Shown: one piece after another, positions 32,865 to 45,006 of the stretch
Layout of the letters: each line of letters opens with the position of its first letter
Position numbering within the stretch: position 1 is the stretch's first letter
NCBI RefSeq assembly: GCF_042453785.1
Contig: NC_091668.1
Coordinates: forward strand, 875,501-939,500
DNA length: 64,000 nucleotides
Source: Malus domestica
Taxonomy: Eukaryota > Streptophyta > Magnoliopsida > Rosales > Rosaceae
Direction: 5' to 3'
Notes under the pieces: model-generated
Told to the model about the DNA's origin: nothing
Database searches by the model: none
Seen by the model: only the letters and a program-made list of their open reading frames with translations
Position numbers and translations under genes: made by a program

Positions 32865-33590
32865 AAATGATTATCAAAATTACTTTGTAGGAAGTTCATT
32901 TTATGATTGTTCGCAAATAATTATTCCATTTCTATAACTAGTGCCTTCAAGCTTTAATATGAACATGTAAAAGGATTAGGTAAAATTCTAAATAAGTTTT
33001 ATTTTTTGTTAAACATAGATAAAAGCACTTTTGGTTATCCTCTAATCCTTATAGAGGCCACCTCAAACAAACCCAAAGGTGTTTTAGGGCTTGTTTAGAC
33101 TACTAAAATGACTGAAAACGTTTAGAAAAAATGTTTTTTGTTTCTAAAACCATTTAAATACTTTCTGCAAGAAACACTAGTTATGTAATTTGCACAAAGC
33201 AATAAAGCTTTTTTTCCAAATTCAATTACTATTTTACTAAGAATTATTTTCAAAAACAAATTAACCAAAACGCTTTTAATCAGTTTAACAACACTTCTAA
33301 TCGAGCTCTTATCATTTTAGATCCTAACTGATCGACCAACACTTCCAACACTTAAAGGAAGTCCATGAGTACAAACTACTTATATATTAATTAACACATA
33401 ATCGTATTTCAGTATCACATTAATTTTTCCGTACATAAGTCACTCTCATGAGCTACATAAAATAACTCCATTTCTGTATAAATATATAGGTGGTACATAT
33501 ATACAATAACCCTAATCATCTGAAGATTATATACAGAGAAATATAAATATTTATAAAAAAATTTGATTGAAAATTTGAAACTGAAGACTC
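32865..33590. other. 3' flank of the PSI1-like gene, AT-rich
   Basis: No frame supported. The part next to 33591 should contain the gene's 3'UTR. Some fold-back sequence near 33090-33310 hints at another small element. Confidence 0.4.
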
Positions 33591-36500
33591 TCAATATATT
33601 GAATCTAAGCCGTCGATGACATCCAAAGCATTACTCTTTCGCTTAAGCAATTTTTTACACCTTGAACCCAGCTCCCTTGAAGGGGAACTCCCTGTGCTCT
33701 TGCTCAAACCCCAAACTCCTCTTCTTTTCCTCTCGGCAATCGAAAACTCCTGACTCTTACTGATCCCGGGAACCCTTTTCATTCTCCCGATCACCTCGTC
33801 TAACAGGTTCCGGTCTTCTTCCGAAAGTTGGACTTTTTGGGACTTGGTGTTGTAGGACTTGGTTAGAAACTGCTGCATGTTGGAGTGAATATCCAACCCT
33901 TTACGAGTTGGAGACCGCGTATGCAAAGGCTTCACGCCATGATCTCCTTGTCTAACAAGGTTGATCAGATGGTGAAGCCATGCGACTAGTTCGAGGATGT
34001 AGAGATCCGTCTTCTGCTTGTCTGCGTGATATAGCGTCTGGAGGCGGATCAGGTTAACCTGTGAGGATCCGTTCTTACCAAACTCAGGACTGTAAAACAG
34101 AAAACACGGTCAGAGTTGAACTTAATCGCTTCAATTGAGGTTAGAAAATATCGAGAGAGTGAGAGAGGGGGGCCTTGACTGACCCAGAATTTGCCCATTC
34201 TCCAACCCACCCGAAGCCTTGATGTGCTCTGCCACAAATTGCAGAGATTAGTGGAAGTAAGACAGTAACGACAATGCGTAATAATTTCTTTGCGGAGTTC
34301 GATTCAAAAGAATGAAAACAAACACGGGCAAAGCATTGACAGCAACTTTCGATTAGCATGCTACAGAACATACTTGGTCGTATTTGTGGAAACTGGAACA
34401 AGCCAATGGAGAGTCTTTTCCATTTCTTCCTTGACCTGAGGAACAGAGCGCTGCAGAAACGCAACATAAAAAAAGGAGAAGACGATTGGAATGCTGAAGC
34501 TCCAAGGAGAAAACCAAAATCTAATGAGGAATCTACAATATAAAACAATGGACAAATGTGTGTTAAATGCATTGTGATACCTCTTCCTTGGCATCAAGAG
34601 TCTGCAATCGGGATCGTAAAGCTTGTTTGACTGTAATTGGTAAACCTTGATATAATGTGTCCCGTGTGTTTGGTGGGAGGGAGGTTGGTCGGGACGCCTA
34701 TTAGGATTAATCATTCATGAGTACATATTATTTTGCAAATGTATACCGAGTATATGAGACACAATATACAGAAACGGAGAATTAAGCTTACAATGTTATC
34801 AATTTGGTTGATCATGTTAGCGTAGTGTAGCGCAAGGCCAGCCACCCCTAGTCTTTGAGGATCTTTGCTCTTGTCTGCACTAACCAAAGTCAGACCTGTA
34901 ATAGAAATCATAATGTACAAGATTAAAAAAGCACATTATAGAGAGTGCGGAAACTGAAACTGCCAGCTATATCGTAAGTAAGTTTGTAATCGACTAAGTG
35001 ATAACGCAAGCTCAAGTTGTTCATTATGTTTGAGTCATGATGAAGAAAGCTCTTATGAACAATTCCTCGACATCCACTACGGCATATGTATACAGTTATC
35101 AATTTTTGCTCTCGGAGTGAGAGACTGCTCCTACCATTATGTCCAAATGCTTCCAAGATTGCTTGATGTGTATAAGTAACAACATCAACAAGTTTCTCGA
35201 CAATCTGCAAAGAAAAATACAATGTGATAGCAATAAGGGAAGATGAATACTAATGAAATCCTATTGTGCCCCGTCGAAGGCAAATAATGAACTATCGCTG
35301 TGCATTGTTTTGAATAATGTTAGCAAATGGTAGGAAAGAATTATGCAATTTGAAAAGTGTTTCACGATGGTACCTGATCCAAATTTTTAGACCAAAGAGA
35401 TTTCTTTTTCAAGCTTCTTACAAGCTTTCTTTGTTGTTTTACATCACTTAACAACATCATCAGAGTCTCTCCTGAAAATAAAAAGAAAAGAGCATCCATA
35501 AATGTCTTTCGATGTTATAAACTAGACTATTCAAATACTCAAAGGATGGTACTCGCTGAAACCCCAAAACAGAAAGCAAACCAAAAACAAAAATCGACGA
35601 ACCTCTTGGAGGGAGATGCAAGGTTTTTGCTTCCTCTACCTTGCTCCGGTAATCTTGTTCAAATCTGTCCAGTGCATTTAACTCATGGTATAATTCCTAC
35701 AAATGTAGATAAAATTAGTCTCTTCAAGTTGACTTCAATATATACAAATTGTTGGTTATTATGAATCTCCAACTTACAGAAGTATGCTGAGCAAGAGTGG
35801 TCAATTCCTGCATCGTCATGTCTACCTCTGATCGTAGTTGTTCGTACCCTAAATCATCATCTGAATCTAGTCTGAAATTCAAATTCACAGAAGATATTAA
35901 AATAGCGGAAATTCATCAATATAATCGCAGCAGCATAATTCTCACAAATCAACCCACCTTGCGAAGTATCGACCCAGGCTATGCCATTGTGGGTCTTTAC
36001 ACAAGTCTCCAAACCTTATCACTTCACGTGCGAAAACATCAAGCTCTTCCCTGCAGGCGAGCATGCAAAAAAAAAAAAAAAATGGTAAGATAGAAAGGCA
36101 ACGAATAGCTTCAACTAAATTCAACCTATTCTCTACACAACAACCACCTTTTGTCAGAAGCGGCAATGCGTAGCAACTCATTCATATCTTTAGAAACTAA
36201 GTTTTGTACAGCTTCCGAATGGAGAACATCTTTCTTTAGAAACTGGACGTTTTCGTCTGATAGAGATTGCAACAAGTTTGCACCTTTGGTGATTGTATTA
36301 GCTACTTCAAACGACAATATTGAGATCCTACTGCCTCTAGACACCCCGCCAGTAAGAAATCCGCTATTGACAGTCAAATTCGACATGCTACTGCCGAGCG
36401 TATCCAAAACATCTACTGCCCTCTCCAGGCCAACAATGCCAGCCTTTCCTATGAACGAGTTCTTCGGGGTAACCTACCATAGAAAACACAACACTAAAGC

Positions 36501-37085
36501 AATAATGCCACAAATATAAGAGTTTTTTCAAGAGTGCTTCTACTGAAGTGGCTAAAAGTGTTATCTGACAAACAACAGCTCTTATCACTACATTTGACAT
36601 CAAAACTTAAAAGCATACATGGGTCGTAAGAAGCGGCTTATGGAGAAGCATTGAGAAAGTACTTCCAAGTGTTTTTCCGGGAAGTACTTGGGTTCTTAAT
36701 AAAAATCTCGACATGATTATACCAAAATCACTTCTAGCAGAAGTGCTTCCAACATTTTCCAAGTTCAAAACAAAAAATACATCGACCAGTATTTCCCTAA
36801 ACCATTCCAGTACAAAACTAAAGCAATCGATACCTTGCTAGTAGCAGTCCTAGCCGGAGTTGAGGGCTTCAATTCGCGGGAAACTGAAGACTGCAGCTCG
36901 CCGGAATCAAACCTGTTCGGTGTTTTCCGCGGAGCAATTCCTTCGGAAAACGAAGGACTAGAATTCTCCTTGTTCTTGCCGATGCTCCTCACCGACTTGA
37001 GTTTCCCGGAAAATCCAGCACTTTTCCCTCCGCCGTGATCGGGATTTTCCTCACCAGACACCCCGCCCGAGCACACCCCACCCAT
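33591..37085 (-). CDS. PSI1: PSK SIMULATOR 1-like protein (DUF3475 + DUF668)
   Basis: Twelve coding exons on the minus strand: 37085-36834, 36473-36148, 36050-35958, 35871-35778, 35696-35603, 35471-35374, 35204-35135, 34895-34792, 34697-34581, 34450-34374, 34228-34184, 34089-33591 (stop TGA). All are GT-AG and in phase; 622 residues. I start at 'MGGVCSGG', not the in-frame codon 13 residues upstream, because Gly2 gives an N-myristoylation signal seen in this family. DUF3475 spans about 134-190 (begins 'ISILSFEVANTITKGAN'). A helical/coiled region follows (225-340). DUF668 spans about 358-442 (begins 'LGVAGLALHYANMINQID'), followed by 'GFGWVGEWANSG'. In Arabidopsis PSI proteins act in growth and phytosulfokine signalling; a plasma-membrane or nuclear site is inferred from the myristoyl signal and family work. 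Confidence 0.9.
36490..36770. mobile_element. Possible MITE inside intron 1 of the PSI1-like gene
   Basis: 'gagtgcttctactgaagtgg' near 36531 is mirrored by 'cacttctagcagaagtgctt' near 36730, with further pairing in between. It would account for much of the intron. TSD not resolved. Confidence 0.4.
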
Positions 37086-37130
37086 CGTTTGCCCCAATTC
37101 AAAAAATCCACAAGAGCTTTCCAATTACAC

Positions 37131-37238
37131 CTGCATAAGCAAACAAAACTCGGTTCACAACCTCTGATTTCCTTCTTACTTTTTCTCGGCAACCAAACAC
37201 ATACACAAATAAAAACATGAAGCAACCAACGAACATAC
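37131..37238 (-). other. 5'UTR intron of the PSI1-like gene
   Basis: On the minus strand, donor 'aatag|gtatgtt' at 37238 and acceptor 'tatgcag|gtgtaatt' at 37131, 46 bases before the chosen start codon. Both sites fit consensus well. A leader intron is common in plant regulatory genes and supports starting at the downstream ATG. Confidence 0.6.
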
Positions 37239-37355
37239 CTATTTGCAGAGATGATCCTTGAGAACCCAGTAATTTTCTCAGCAACCAAACACCGTTTATC
37301 AATCAAGAAAACAAATGCAGAGAGTTGAAAAGGAAAGAGAGTAGAAATTCTAGAG

Positions 37356-37361
37356 TTTATA
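37356..37361 (-). promoter_or_regulatory. Possible TATA box of the PSI1-like gene
   Basis: TATAAA on the minus strand, about 120 bases upstream of the 5'UTR donor site. Spacing is reasonable for a leader of about 85 bases before the intron. Confidence 0.35.
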
Positions 37362-37399
37362 TGTTTGACTGCAAAACAAAATGGTGATAATTTTCTACG

Positions 37400-39060
37400 G
37401 GACTAAACGCGTGATTAGGAAAACCGGAAATCTCGTGGGAAAATGGGGAATATCTTGACTGGTATGAAATTGCGAGAATTGGATTTGAATTTTGGGAAAT
37501 CTTTGGATATGAAATGTGGATTAGCAGTTGATATCACGAAAATTTGAATTTTAAAATTTGATATTACGAATGAATGAATGCGTGATTGGGTGGTGGAGGG
37601 AAAAATAATACGGAAATGTCAAAGTCCCCGCCTACTTTGTCTGCCTCTTTTTCCTCTTTGTTTTGCCTGACGTGTCATTGCCATCTTTTTCGTTTACCAA
37701 TTCAGATCCTGTCCTAATCTCGCAACTCAAAGCGACGGATCGAAATATCTGGACTGTTCAAAAGAGAGAGAGCAAAAGCGATTATTTTTTTGTTTAAGTA
37801 AGGTAGTTTCACGTGATGGGTTAATGGGAGTCGTAAGATTTAAAATAAGTAGTTTGATTTTTTTTATCGTCGGTTTTAGACTACAAGATTTAGAGAGGAT
37901 TTTAATTCATCATTTACCTTTTTTACCTTATGATTGTATTTTTTTTTTTTAATCAATGAAGGGATATTAGAAAGAAAGGAAATTCATAGTTGGAAAAGGA
38001 ATTGGTTTCATGTTCTCCAATTCCTTACTTCCCTCAATAGTGTCAAGTAAATGTGTCAAAATCGAAAAAAATTAGACTTGAAAATGTCATAAAAACTCGT
38101 GTAGAGGTGGAAGAACACAAAACTGGGAAGACATTTCTCACAAAAACAATGATTTCTTGTATTTTGGTTCTACGTAACTCTATGTAGTCAGTGGCGGATC
38201 CATGATTTGAACTTTGGAGGTTCCAGTGTTAAACGTTCAAGTTTTTGAGATAGAAACAGGACTCGAAGTGTGCAAAAAAAAAAAATCAGTTTATTTACTG
38301 AGGCATTTCATGGAATACTTGGTGGGCTTGTTATTGTTAGCCAAACTACGTTGCGCACATATCATCATATATCAACACATATCGAAGCAATCTGATGAGT
38401 GATATCGATAAAATTTGTTGAGTATTGTCGACATAACCCATCAAGATATACTTAGTAGACATTACATCAAACACTTGGTGGCAGAAAAATGTACACATAC
38501 CAAACATTCAAAAAGTCATCAGATAGTCTTCATATCTACATTTCCCAAACTTTGAATGGTTCCAAAAACCACCTCGATTCCAAAGTACATCCTCCCCTGT
38601 ATGCAATCTCATGTGAATAATAATAAAGTCAAGCAACACTGCCGACTATCTCACCTTGTGCAATGAACCACACCAGATGAGTATCGAGATAGTTTAAAAA
38701 AATCACACATTGAAACTTTTGAATTATGTTGTGTGGATGTCTTTACTGTAAAAACGTTGGGTTGTTAAAACAAATATATGAAATATGAGAATTTCTTGAA
38801 CCAGAACCACTGTGGTGTTCAAGTCAATCTTTGATTTGTCAACGATTTGATGATTAACAAGGATTTAATTACTCCAAGTGCATGAAACATTCGGGCAGAG
38901 GAAAAGATTTTTTTAAGATGCTTGTGGCAACATTGGACAACAAGTCGGTTTCCAAGCTTGAAGTTTGAACCACGATTTCGACATGTTCCTTTCGGCTTCT
39001 TGTTTTTGGCCACGTTGTATCGAACTATTACTTACGTTGAGTTTACTTCTCCATCCAACA
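37400..39060. other. Intergenic, no gene seen
   Basis: The first 340 bases are the PSI1-like promoter. At about 38190 there is an 'agtggcggatcca' string resembling one end of a hAT-type element, but I found no partner end. No gene supported. Confidence 0.4.
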
Positions 39061-39240
39061 GGATCTTTTCCGGATCCTCTTTGTGAGGATCTGTGAATCG
39101 TGTTCGTTAATCGTACATTATGCGATCCGTTTTCATCAGATATTGTTTGTGTTCAATTTTAAATAAAATTAAAATGATTTATGACCACATAATGTATGAT
39201 AAACAGACACAATTTACGAATCCCCATAATCCTCGATTCC
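39061..39240. mobile_element. MITE-like element, family C
   Basis: GGATCCTC... left part and 'aatcctcg' right part, with the arm pair 'cgtacattatgcg' / 'cacataatgtatgataaaca' around an AT-rich centre, as in 49801-49993. Decayed ends. Confidence 0.5.
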
Positions 39241-39798
39241 ATGATGTATTTTAACTTTAAACAACTGGGTTATCGACATTTCTCGCAATTTGATTGGTTC
39301 TCCATGTATATTTGTCATTATGAGGTTGAGCTTCGTTCTAGAATCTAGAGTCCTCGACCCATGGGCCATCCTACTCACCATGAATAGATAGCAACTCGGA
39401 CAACTTCTGATCTTTCTAGAGGTTTATTTGGTACTGCTTTTTTTATTAACGCAACAATAACGTCATCAATATGAGAATATCATTGATTACTAGCTCTTAT
39501 GATTCGAATGCACGTCAAGTTACGTTTTGGCATCTCCCATTAGAGATGGTCTAAGCAAATCTACAAGACTAAAAACATTTGTCAAACGATTAAAGCTAAC
39601 GGTTCTTCCAACCCAAAAAACATAAAAACAAACAAACCGTAATGAAGCTTTAGGAACATCTTTAGATCCAGACCGTTGAGATTTGACAAGTATTATTATC
39701 ATTCGTCAAACGGCAAACAAGTTAGATATTTGGACCCTATGAGCCCAACCGGGTCAACCACATCAGGCCAAGCCCATCAACAGCTTCATCGACCACCA

Positions 39799-40122
39799 GT
39801 GTAGTATCTTCTAGTCAAGTTTGTTACATTTCATCTTTTCTCTCTCTCTCTCTCTCTCTCTAGTTAGTATCTTCTAGTCAAGTTTGTTACATTTCTTTTT
39901 TTTTTCCCTCTCTCTCTCTAGTGTAGTATCTTCTAGTCAAGTTTGTTCCATTTCATCTCTTTTTTTTTCCCTCTCTCTCTCTAGTGTAGTACCTTCTAGT
40001 CAAGTTTGTTACATTTCATCTTTTTTTTTTTCCTCTCTCTCTCTCTCTATATGGTGTAGTATCTTCTAGTCAAGTTTGTTACATTTCATCTTCTTTTTTT
40101 CCTCTCTCTCTCTCTCTCTCAA
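39799..40122 (+). repeat. Tandem array, five copies of about 63 bp, with (CT)n
   Basis: The unit contains 'gtagtatcttctagtcaagt', 'ttgttacatttcatc', a T run and a CT run. Copies start near 39799, 39864, 39920, 39983 and 40054. Variation is mostly in T-run and CT-run length. The 61-codon frame across it only mirrors the repeat. Confidence 0.9.
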
Positions 40123-40511
40123 GCTTGTTTGAAATTATTTTTACAATAATAAGTGAACCCTTTTTAATTATGTTTTGTAAAAAATATTAAAAATTGGAAA
40201 ATTTTATTTGGATCTCGTTATCTTATCTTTACACCAAACTAACAAGTTTTATCCAACTTCCTTCCAATTTTACCCTTAAATAAATAAGAATGAGAAAATA
40301 AAAGAAAATAAACATTGGTGTTTTTATCTATACGCCTCATAACTCCAAAACTAACACACCAGTGCACTCCTCCATTATTTCCGACAAAACTTACCCTAAT
40401 AATAGTAAAATATTCTCTCGATTTCATCAACTGGTCAGCTTGCTACAAACCCTTGTTAGCCCTCATTTATAATTTAAGCGTAGGTTTTTAGCATATATGT
40501 TTGTTTGAACC

Positions 40512-41032
40512 ATGATCTAAAATATCCATAATATCCCTATATTTCCATCGAAATTTCCGTGTTTTTGGACTACAAATATTTTTTTGGGCTACCGATATTT
40601 CCGATATCATCAATATTTTAGACCTTGCTAAGTCACTCATGTATCTTACCATGCAATGTATAAAGTGTAAAATATTGTACTAATTCATTATATATAAATG
40701 ATTATGGTGTGTTTAAACTTCTTTCATTAATTACTACATATTTTCTACACTCACAATGTTTGCCAGCTCGCTATATAATCAACTTAAATCAGTTATATCT
40801 ATCATGCAATGCATTTCCTTCCAATTTTTTGTGATAAACTAATAGATAATTGACTAAATAAACATCCTACAAAGTTTCAATAAAAATTTCCAAGTTTTTC
40901 TTACAATTTCTGTGGTTTTTATTCAATTTTTATTGATATCGATAATATCCTGATATTTCCATCGAAATTTCCGTGTTTTTGGACTACCGATATTTCTGAT
41001 ATCATCAATATTTTATACCTTGGTTTGACCCA
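40512..41032 (+). repeat. Direct repeat pair of about 90-110 bp
   Basis: 'tatttccatcgaaatttccg', 'tgtttttggactac' and 'gatatcatcaatatttta' occur at 40540-40622 and again at 40945-41018, same orientation, about 0.4 kb apart. The motif-rich 'cgatatttccgatatcatc' sequence suggests the two ends of an unrecognised element. Confidence 0.6.
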
Positions 41033-42004
41033 TTATCTAGGAGTTGGCTACTTGCATAAATTATTAAAACTAACAAGTCAGCTTGCTAGCTATCGCTTCT
41101 AAATAGACACTGACATGGAAGCTTTTTCCTTATATTGCAGGAATTTGTTTTATCCACTAAAATTATAATTAAGGGCCGCTAAGGCTTTTCATGCAACAAG
41201 GGTTCCCAGCAAGCTTTACTTGTATCAGAACTCAGAAGAATATTTTGTTGTCATTTCGATCACTCTAGAACTAAACATTAAAATACTTAACAGAGAGCTT
41301 GAAATACACATTCACTAACCATTGTACATCACATTTATGTACTCTTGAAGATCCCTCCACTGCCGAGTTGTCTTTGAGGGGTCGGGGATGCTTAACGGGG
41401 ATCCTCATACATGGTGAATAATCAAATTCTAACTGAAATGAAATCTTTAGGATAAGTCAATGCATTGTAGGAGGACTCAATGAAAGGACATGAATTCAAA
41501 TCCTGAATTTTCGAATTAAAAGAGATATTGAGAGACATCGAGAATGCACAATTTGTAAGGACAGTGGCTTCTTAATCGTAAAGTATTTGCACAAATAGTG
41601 ATATTAAATGAGAGGTGTCTTACACTTTGATAGGAGGAATAGTAGTTTGATCAGGGCTTTCAAATCAAAGTCATATAGATACGTGGGAAGAAGGCTTGCT
41701 GCGGAGACATGGATTGCTACAAAAGAGATGACAGATCATTCTCCACCACTGTACTTCTTCTAACCCTCATGCCCAGGGGAAAATATCCAAATCCAAATTA
41801 CAAAGCATATATAATAATCAATACATACCTCATTATCTAAACATTATACGTAGAATATAAGAAGAATTACAAGAAAGTGTTCAACTTACAAACCGTTGTA
41901 TCATAGCACGTATAAATTCTAATGAAGCATACAAAGTAAATAATACAAACCATTATTTCATAGCATATATACCATTATTTCATAGCATATATAGTATAGG
42001 GGGT
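41033..42004. other. Intergenic, no gene seen
   Basis: No supported frame; no clear repeat ends. Confidence 0.4.
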
Positions 42005-43245
42005 ACGGAAATTCTCCTCAATACTCGTTCCGTAGTCTATTTTGTGGATCTTGGAAATTCTCCTCAATACTTGTTCCGTAGTCTATTTTGTGGATCTTTG
42101 GTTGTTTTTTTTTTTTTCCTTCTTTGAGATATGAGAGAAATGGTTGGTTTAGTGATTTCAAATTGGAAGCGTTGGCTAAAGGGTTGATTTTGTTCAAGAA
42201 GTGGAGGGATGAGGATTTATCTAAGAATTTTAGTGAAGAAGATGCTTTTAGATTAGTTGGAATCTCTTTTAATCATGCATGAGAGAATTATTAAAGGTTT
42301 GAATCATGCATGAGAGAATTATTAAAGGTTTGAGGTAATGACAACCAGTAATAAGTTATATGACCTATGCAGAATAAATGTTCTAACTCCTCAATACTAA
42401 TGACAAATTTAAGGTAATGACAGCCAGTAATAAGTTTAGTTGGAATCTTTCTTCATCATGCATGCCAGATTTATTATTGGAAATTCTAACTACTTGATAC
42501 TTTATTATTGGAAATTCTAACTACTCGATACTCTTTGAGTTCCCTAGTCTATTTTAAGGATCGTGAATGAACTCTTTGTAGAGAATTGTTTTTTTTTTCC
42601 TTTCTTTGAAATGGGAGAGAAATGGTTGGTTTAATGATTTCAAATTAGAAGCGTTGGCCAAATGTTTGGTTTTGTGCGATAAGTGGAGGGATGGGAGGCT
42701 TAGAAGGCTTTATATAAGAACGTTAGTGAAGAGGTTGCTTTTAATTTAGTTCTTCCACAAACCCAACTAAACTAAATGCAACATCTTCACTTAACATTCT
42801 TATATAAAGCCCTCCATCCCTCTACTTCTTGCATAGAGCCAACCTTTTGGCTAAGGCTTCCAATTTAAAATTACTAAACCAAACATTTCTCTCCTATTTC
42901 AAACAAAGAAACAAAATAAACAACCATTCAAGATCCACAAAATAAACTGGAGAACTCAAAGAGTATTGAGGAGTTAGAATTTCCAATAATAAATGTCATA
43001 CATGATGAAGATAGATTAACTTATTACTGGTTGTTATTACCTTCAATCTGTCATTCAAATAGTATTGAGAAGTTAGAAAATTTCTTCTGCATGGTTCATA
43101 TAGCTTATTATTGACTAAATGCAATCTCTTCACTAACATTTTTATATAAAACCCCCCATCCCCTTCTTGCACAAACCAAGCCAACACTTCCAATTTGAAA
43201 TCACCAAACCAAACATTTCTCACCCACTAAACCAACCATTTCTAA
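42005..43245. repeat. Multi-arm inverted repeat cluster
   Basis: Four related arms. 42005-42290 and 42480-42750 run one way ('aaattctaactactcgatac', 'gagaaatggttggtttagtg', 'gaagcgttggctaaa', 'gtggagggatg'). 42756-42990 and 43010-43240 run the other way ('catccctctacttcttgca', 'ttccaatttaaaattactaa', 'tattgaggagttagaatttc'). Arms 2 and 3 are almost back to back, so a transcript would form a hairpin of over 200 bp. The first arm carries an extra 'cctcaatactcgttccgtag' duplication. No protein-coding signal. Confidence 0.75.
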
Positions 43246-43860
43246 TCCAAGATAAGATAACTGGTCCAAATAAAATTTCTCTTAAAAATATTTCCATAGT
43301 TATAAAAATGGCTTTCAAATACTTTCATGTAAAAATAATATCAAATCGATTTTTAACACTTACAGCAACAAAACACTTAAGAATAGAAGTACTTTTTACA
43401 GAAACAAGATGAGCATAATTATATGTAAACTCGACTCTAGGCTCATTGATCTTAAACTGGAGATGAATCATCTTCGATTACAATTTACAATCATATGTTT
43501 CTTGCGAAGAAGCTACATTAGGGTTCTTGACCAAGAAATTAAAATTTCCCGCAATTCGTTTAAAAAAAATAAAAAATAAGAAGGATAAAGGCACTCAGAA
43601 TGAAAAGGACTAAAATTATTAGTCATCGATATATGAACCTCATACCACTACTATAATTACTCCTCATCGTGCCTCTTCAATTTACAAAAATAATAAATAA
43701 ATAAAACTCAAAGATTTCATATTTTAAAAGTACATTAATCTAAATATTAACTTCACAAGCAAAAGCAATGGCGGGTTAAAGTAATTAATTTTAATTTCTC
43801 AACGAAATCAAAGCGAAAATGTAAGACGAATTCATACAAAAATTAGAAGAAAAAAAAATT
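43246..43860. other. AT-rich intergenic
   Basis: No gene supported; A- and T-runs throughout. Confidence 0.4.
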
Positions 43861-44130
43861 ACAGGTTTAGAAACCATCAGAAGCAAGGGATCGTTTCAGC
43901 TTCGACACCGAGTCTCAGACGACCGTCGTGAGATGATTAATCCAAATTCATCACCTGATTTCCTACTAATTTTCCACAAATACTAATTAAAGAGAAAAAA
44001 GAAAAGAAAAGACAGAATGGGGAAGAAGGGGAGAGAGGCTCTGGAGTTTTCGGTTGGAGAAGCGGAGGCCGCGGCGAGACGATTTAAAGGACGGAGACTG
44101 AGACTTTATTAGGGTTTTCATACTTTCGCC
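43861..44130 (-). other. Orphan gene leader (possible 5' exon without a body)
   Basis: Read on the minus strand from about 44120 this has the build of a plant 5' leader: 'aaaccctaataaagtctcag', then CT-rich sequence with 'ctctctccccttcttcccca', then a less AT-rich block (43870-43960). A short frame 'MKTLIKSQSPSFKSSRRG' begins at 44121. No splice partner with a recognisable domain is found downstream (lower coordinates), where repeats take over. It could be a gene beheaded by repeat insertion, or a non-coding transcript. Confidence 0.3.
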
Positions 44131-44621
44131 TTGCCGGTTTTGCCCTTTTTTTGGATCTGGACTCGCAATTCTGTCCTTACTGGGCTGGTTTAGTATAGGA
44201 TTATAATGTGGCATGATTCTCGGCCGCACACAAATGAGTGATTGAGATTTAATTAAATCTTATTTGAATAAATTTCAACCACTCATTAGTGTCTTTTAAT
44301 GCTTAGGTAGATGTCAATGAACTTTTTTATTTTATCTGAACAAACGATATTGTTTACAATAATAAGAGATAATAGCCTTAACTTTATAATGAGCTAGTAA
44401 TAATGTAGTTCAAATTCGTCTATAGTAAGAATCAAATATAAGGCATTTCACTTACAAGTGAAAATGAATATCACTAAATTGTAATATTAAGTGGCACATT
44501 GCACAAAATAATTGTAGCTCAATTTAAGAGTATGTATTAGGCACTTGAGATTCTAAGTTCGATTTTCCCTGATAATTTTATTTTCTATTCACCCAAATGA
44601 CACTTGTATATATAAAGAAGG

Positions 44622-44945
44622 GGTTTTTAGCTTAAATGGTATCTAAGATTGTCATAACTCCTCACTTTGATCTCTGAGATTTAAAATTGATATATGTGGT
44701 CCCTTAGATTGCCACTGTCAATTATTTTGGTTATTATGTGAAATATTTTCTCTAAATGAAGAAACCACCAATTTAAAAGGAGTTGATTTGACAAAAATAC
44801 CTTTAATTTAACGAAGATTTATCACAAAAGAACTAAAATGATTGACGGTGGGAAATTTCAGGACCACTTCCATCAACTTTAAATTTTAGAGACCAAAATG
44901 AGACTTATGCTAATTTTAAAGACCATTTTTGAATTAAAAAAATTA
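44622..44945. mobile_element. Foldback element related to 18785-19295
   Basis: Left arm 'ttgatctctgagatttaaaa' and 'attattttggttattatgtg'; right arm reverse-complemented 'ttggtctctaaaatttaaag' and 'atcattttagttc'. Arms of about 130 bases. TSD not fixed. Confidence 0.6.
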
Positions 44946-45006
44946 AAAAATTATACATAACATTTGACCAAGCTCATAAAACCAACGGCTAGATGAAGCC
45001 CACTTA

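Noticed and set aside
38185-38215. hAT-like end (agtggcggatcca)
   Set aside because: No matching opposite end or 8-bp duplication was found nearby, so I did not call an element.
39799-40122. Possible coding repeat protein (61-codon Ser/Leu-rich frame)
   Set aside because: The frame only tracks a 63-bp CT-rich tandem repeat and ends when the phase changes.
43920-43975. C/D-box snoRNA-like motifs (gtgatgaa ... ctga) on the minus strand
   Set aside because: Spacing fits but no terminal stem pairs the flanks, and both motifs are short enough to occur by chance.
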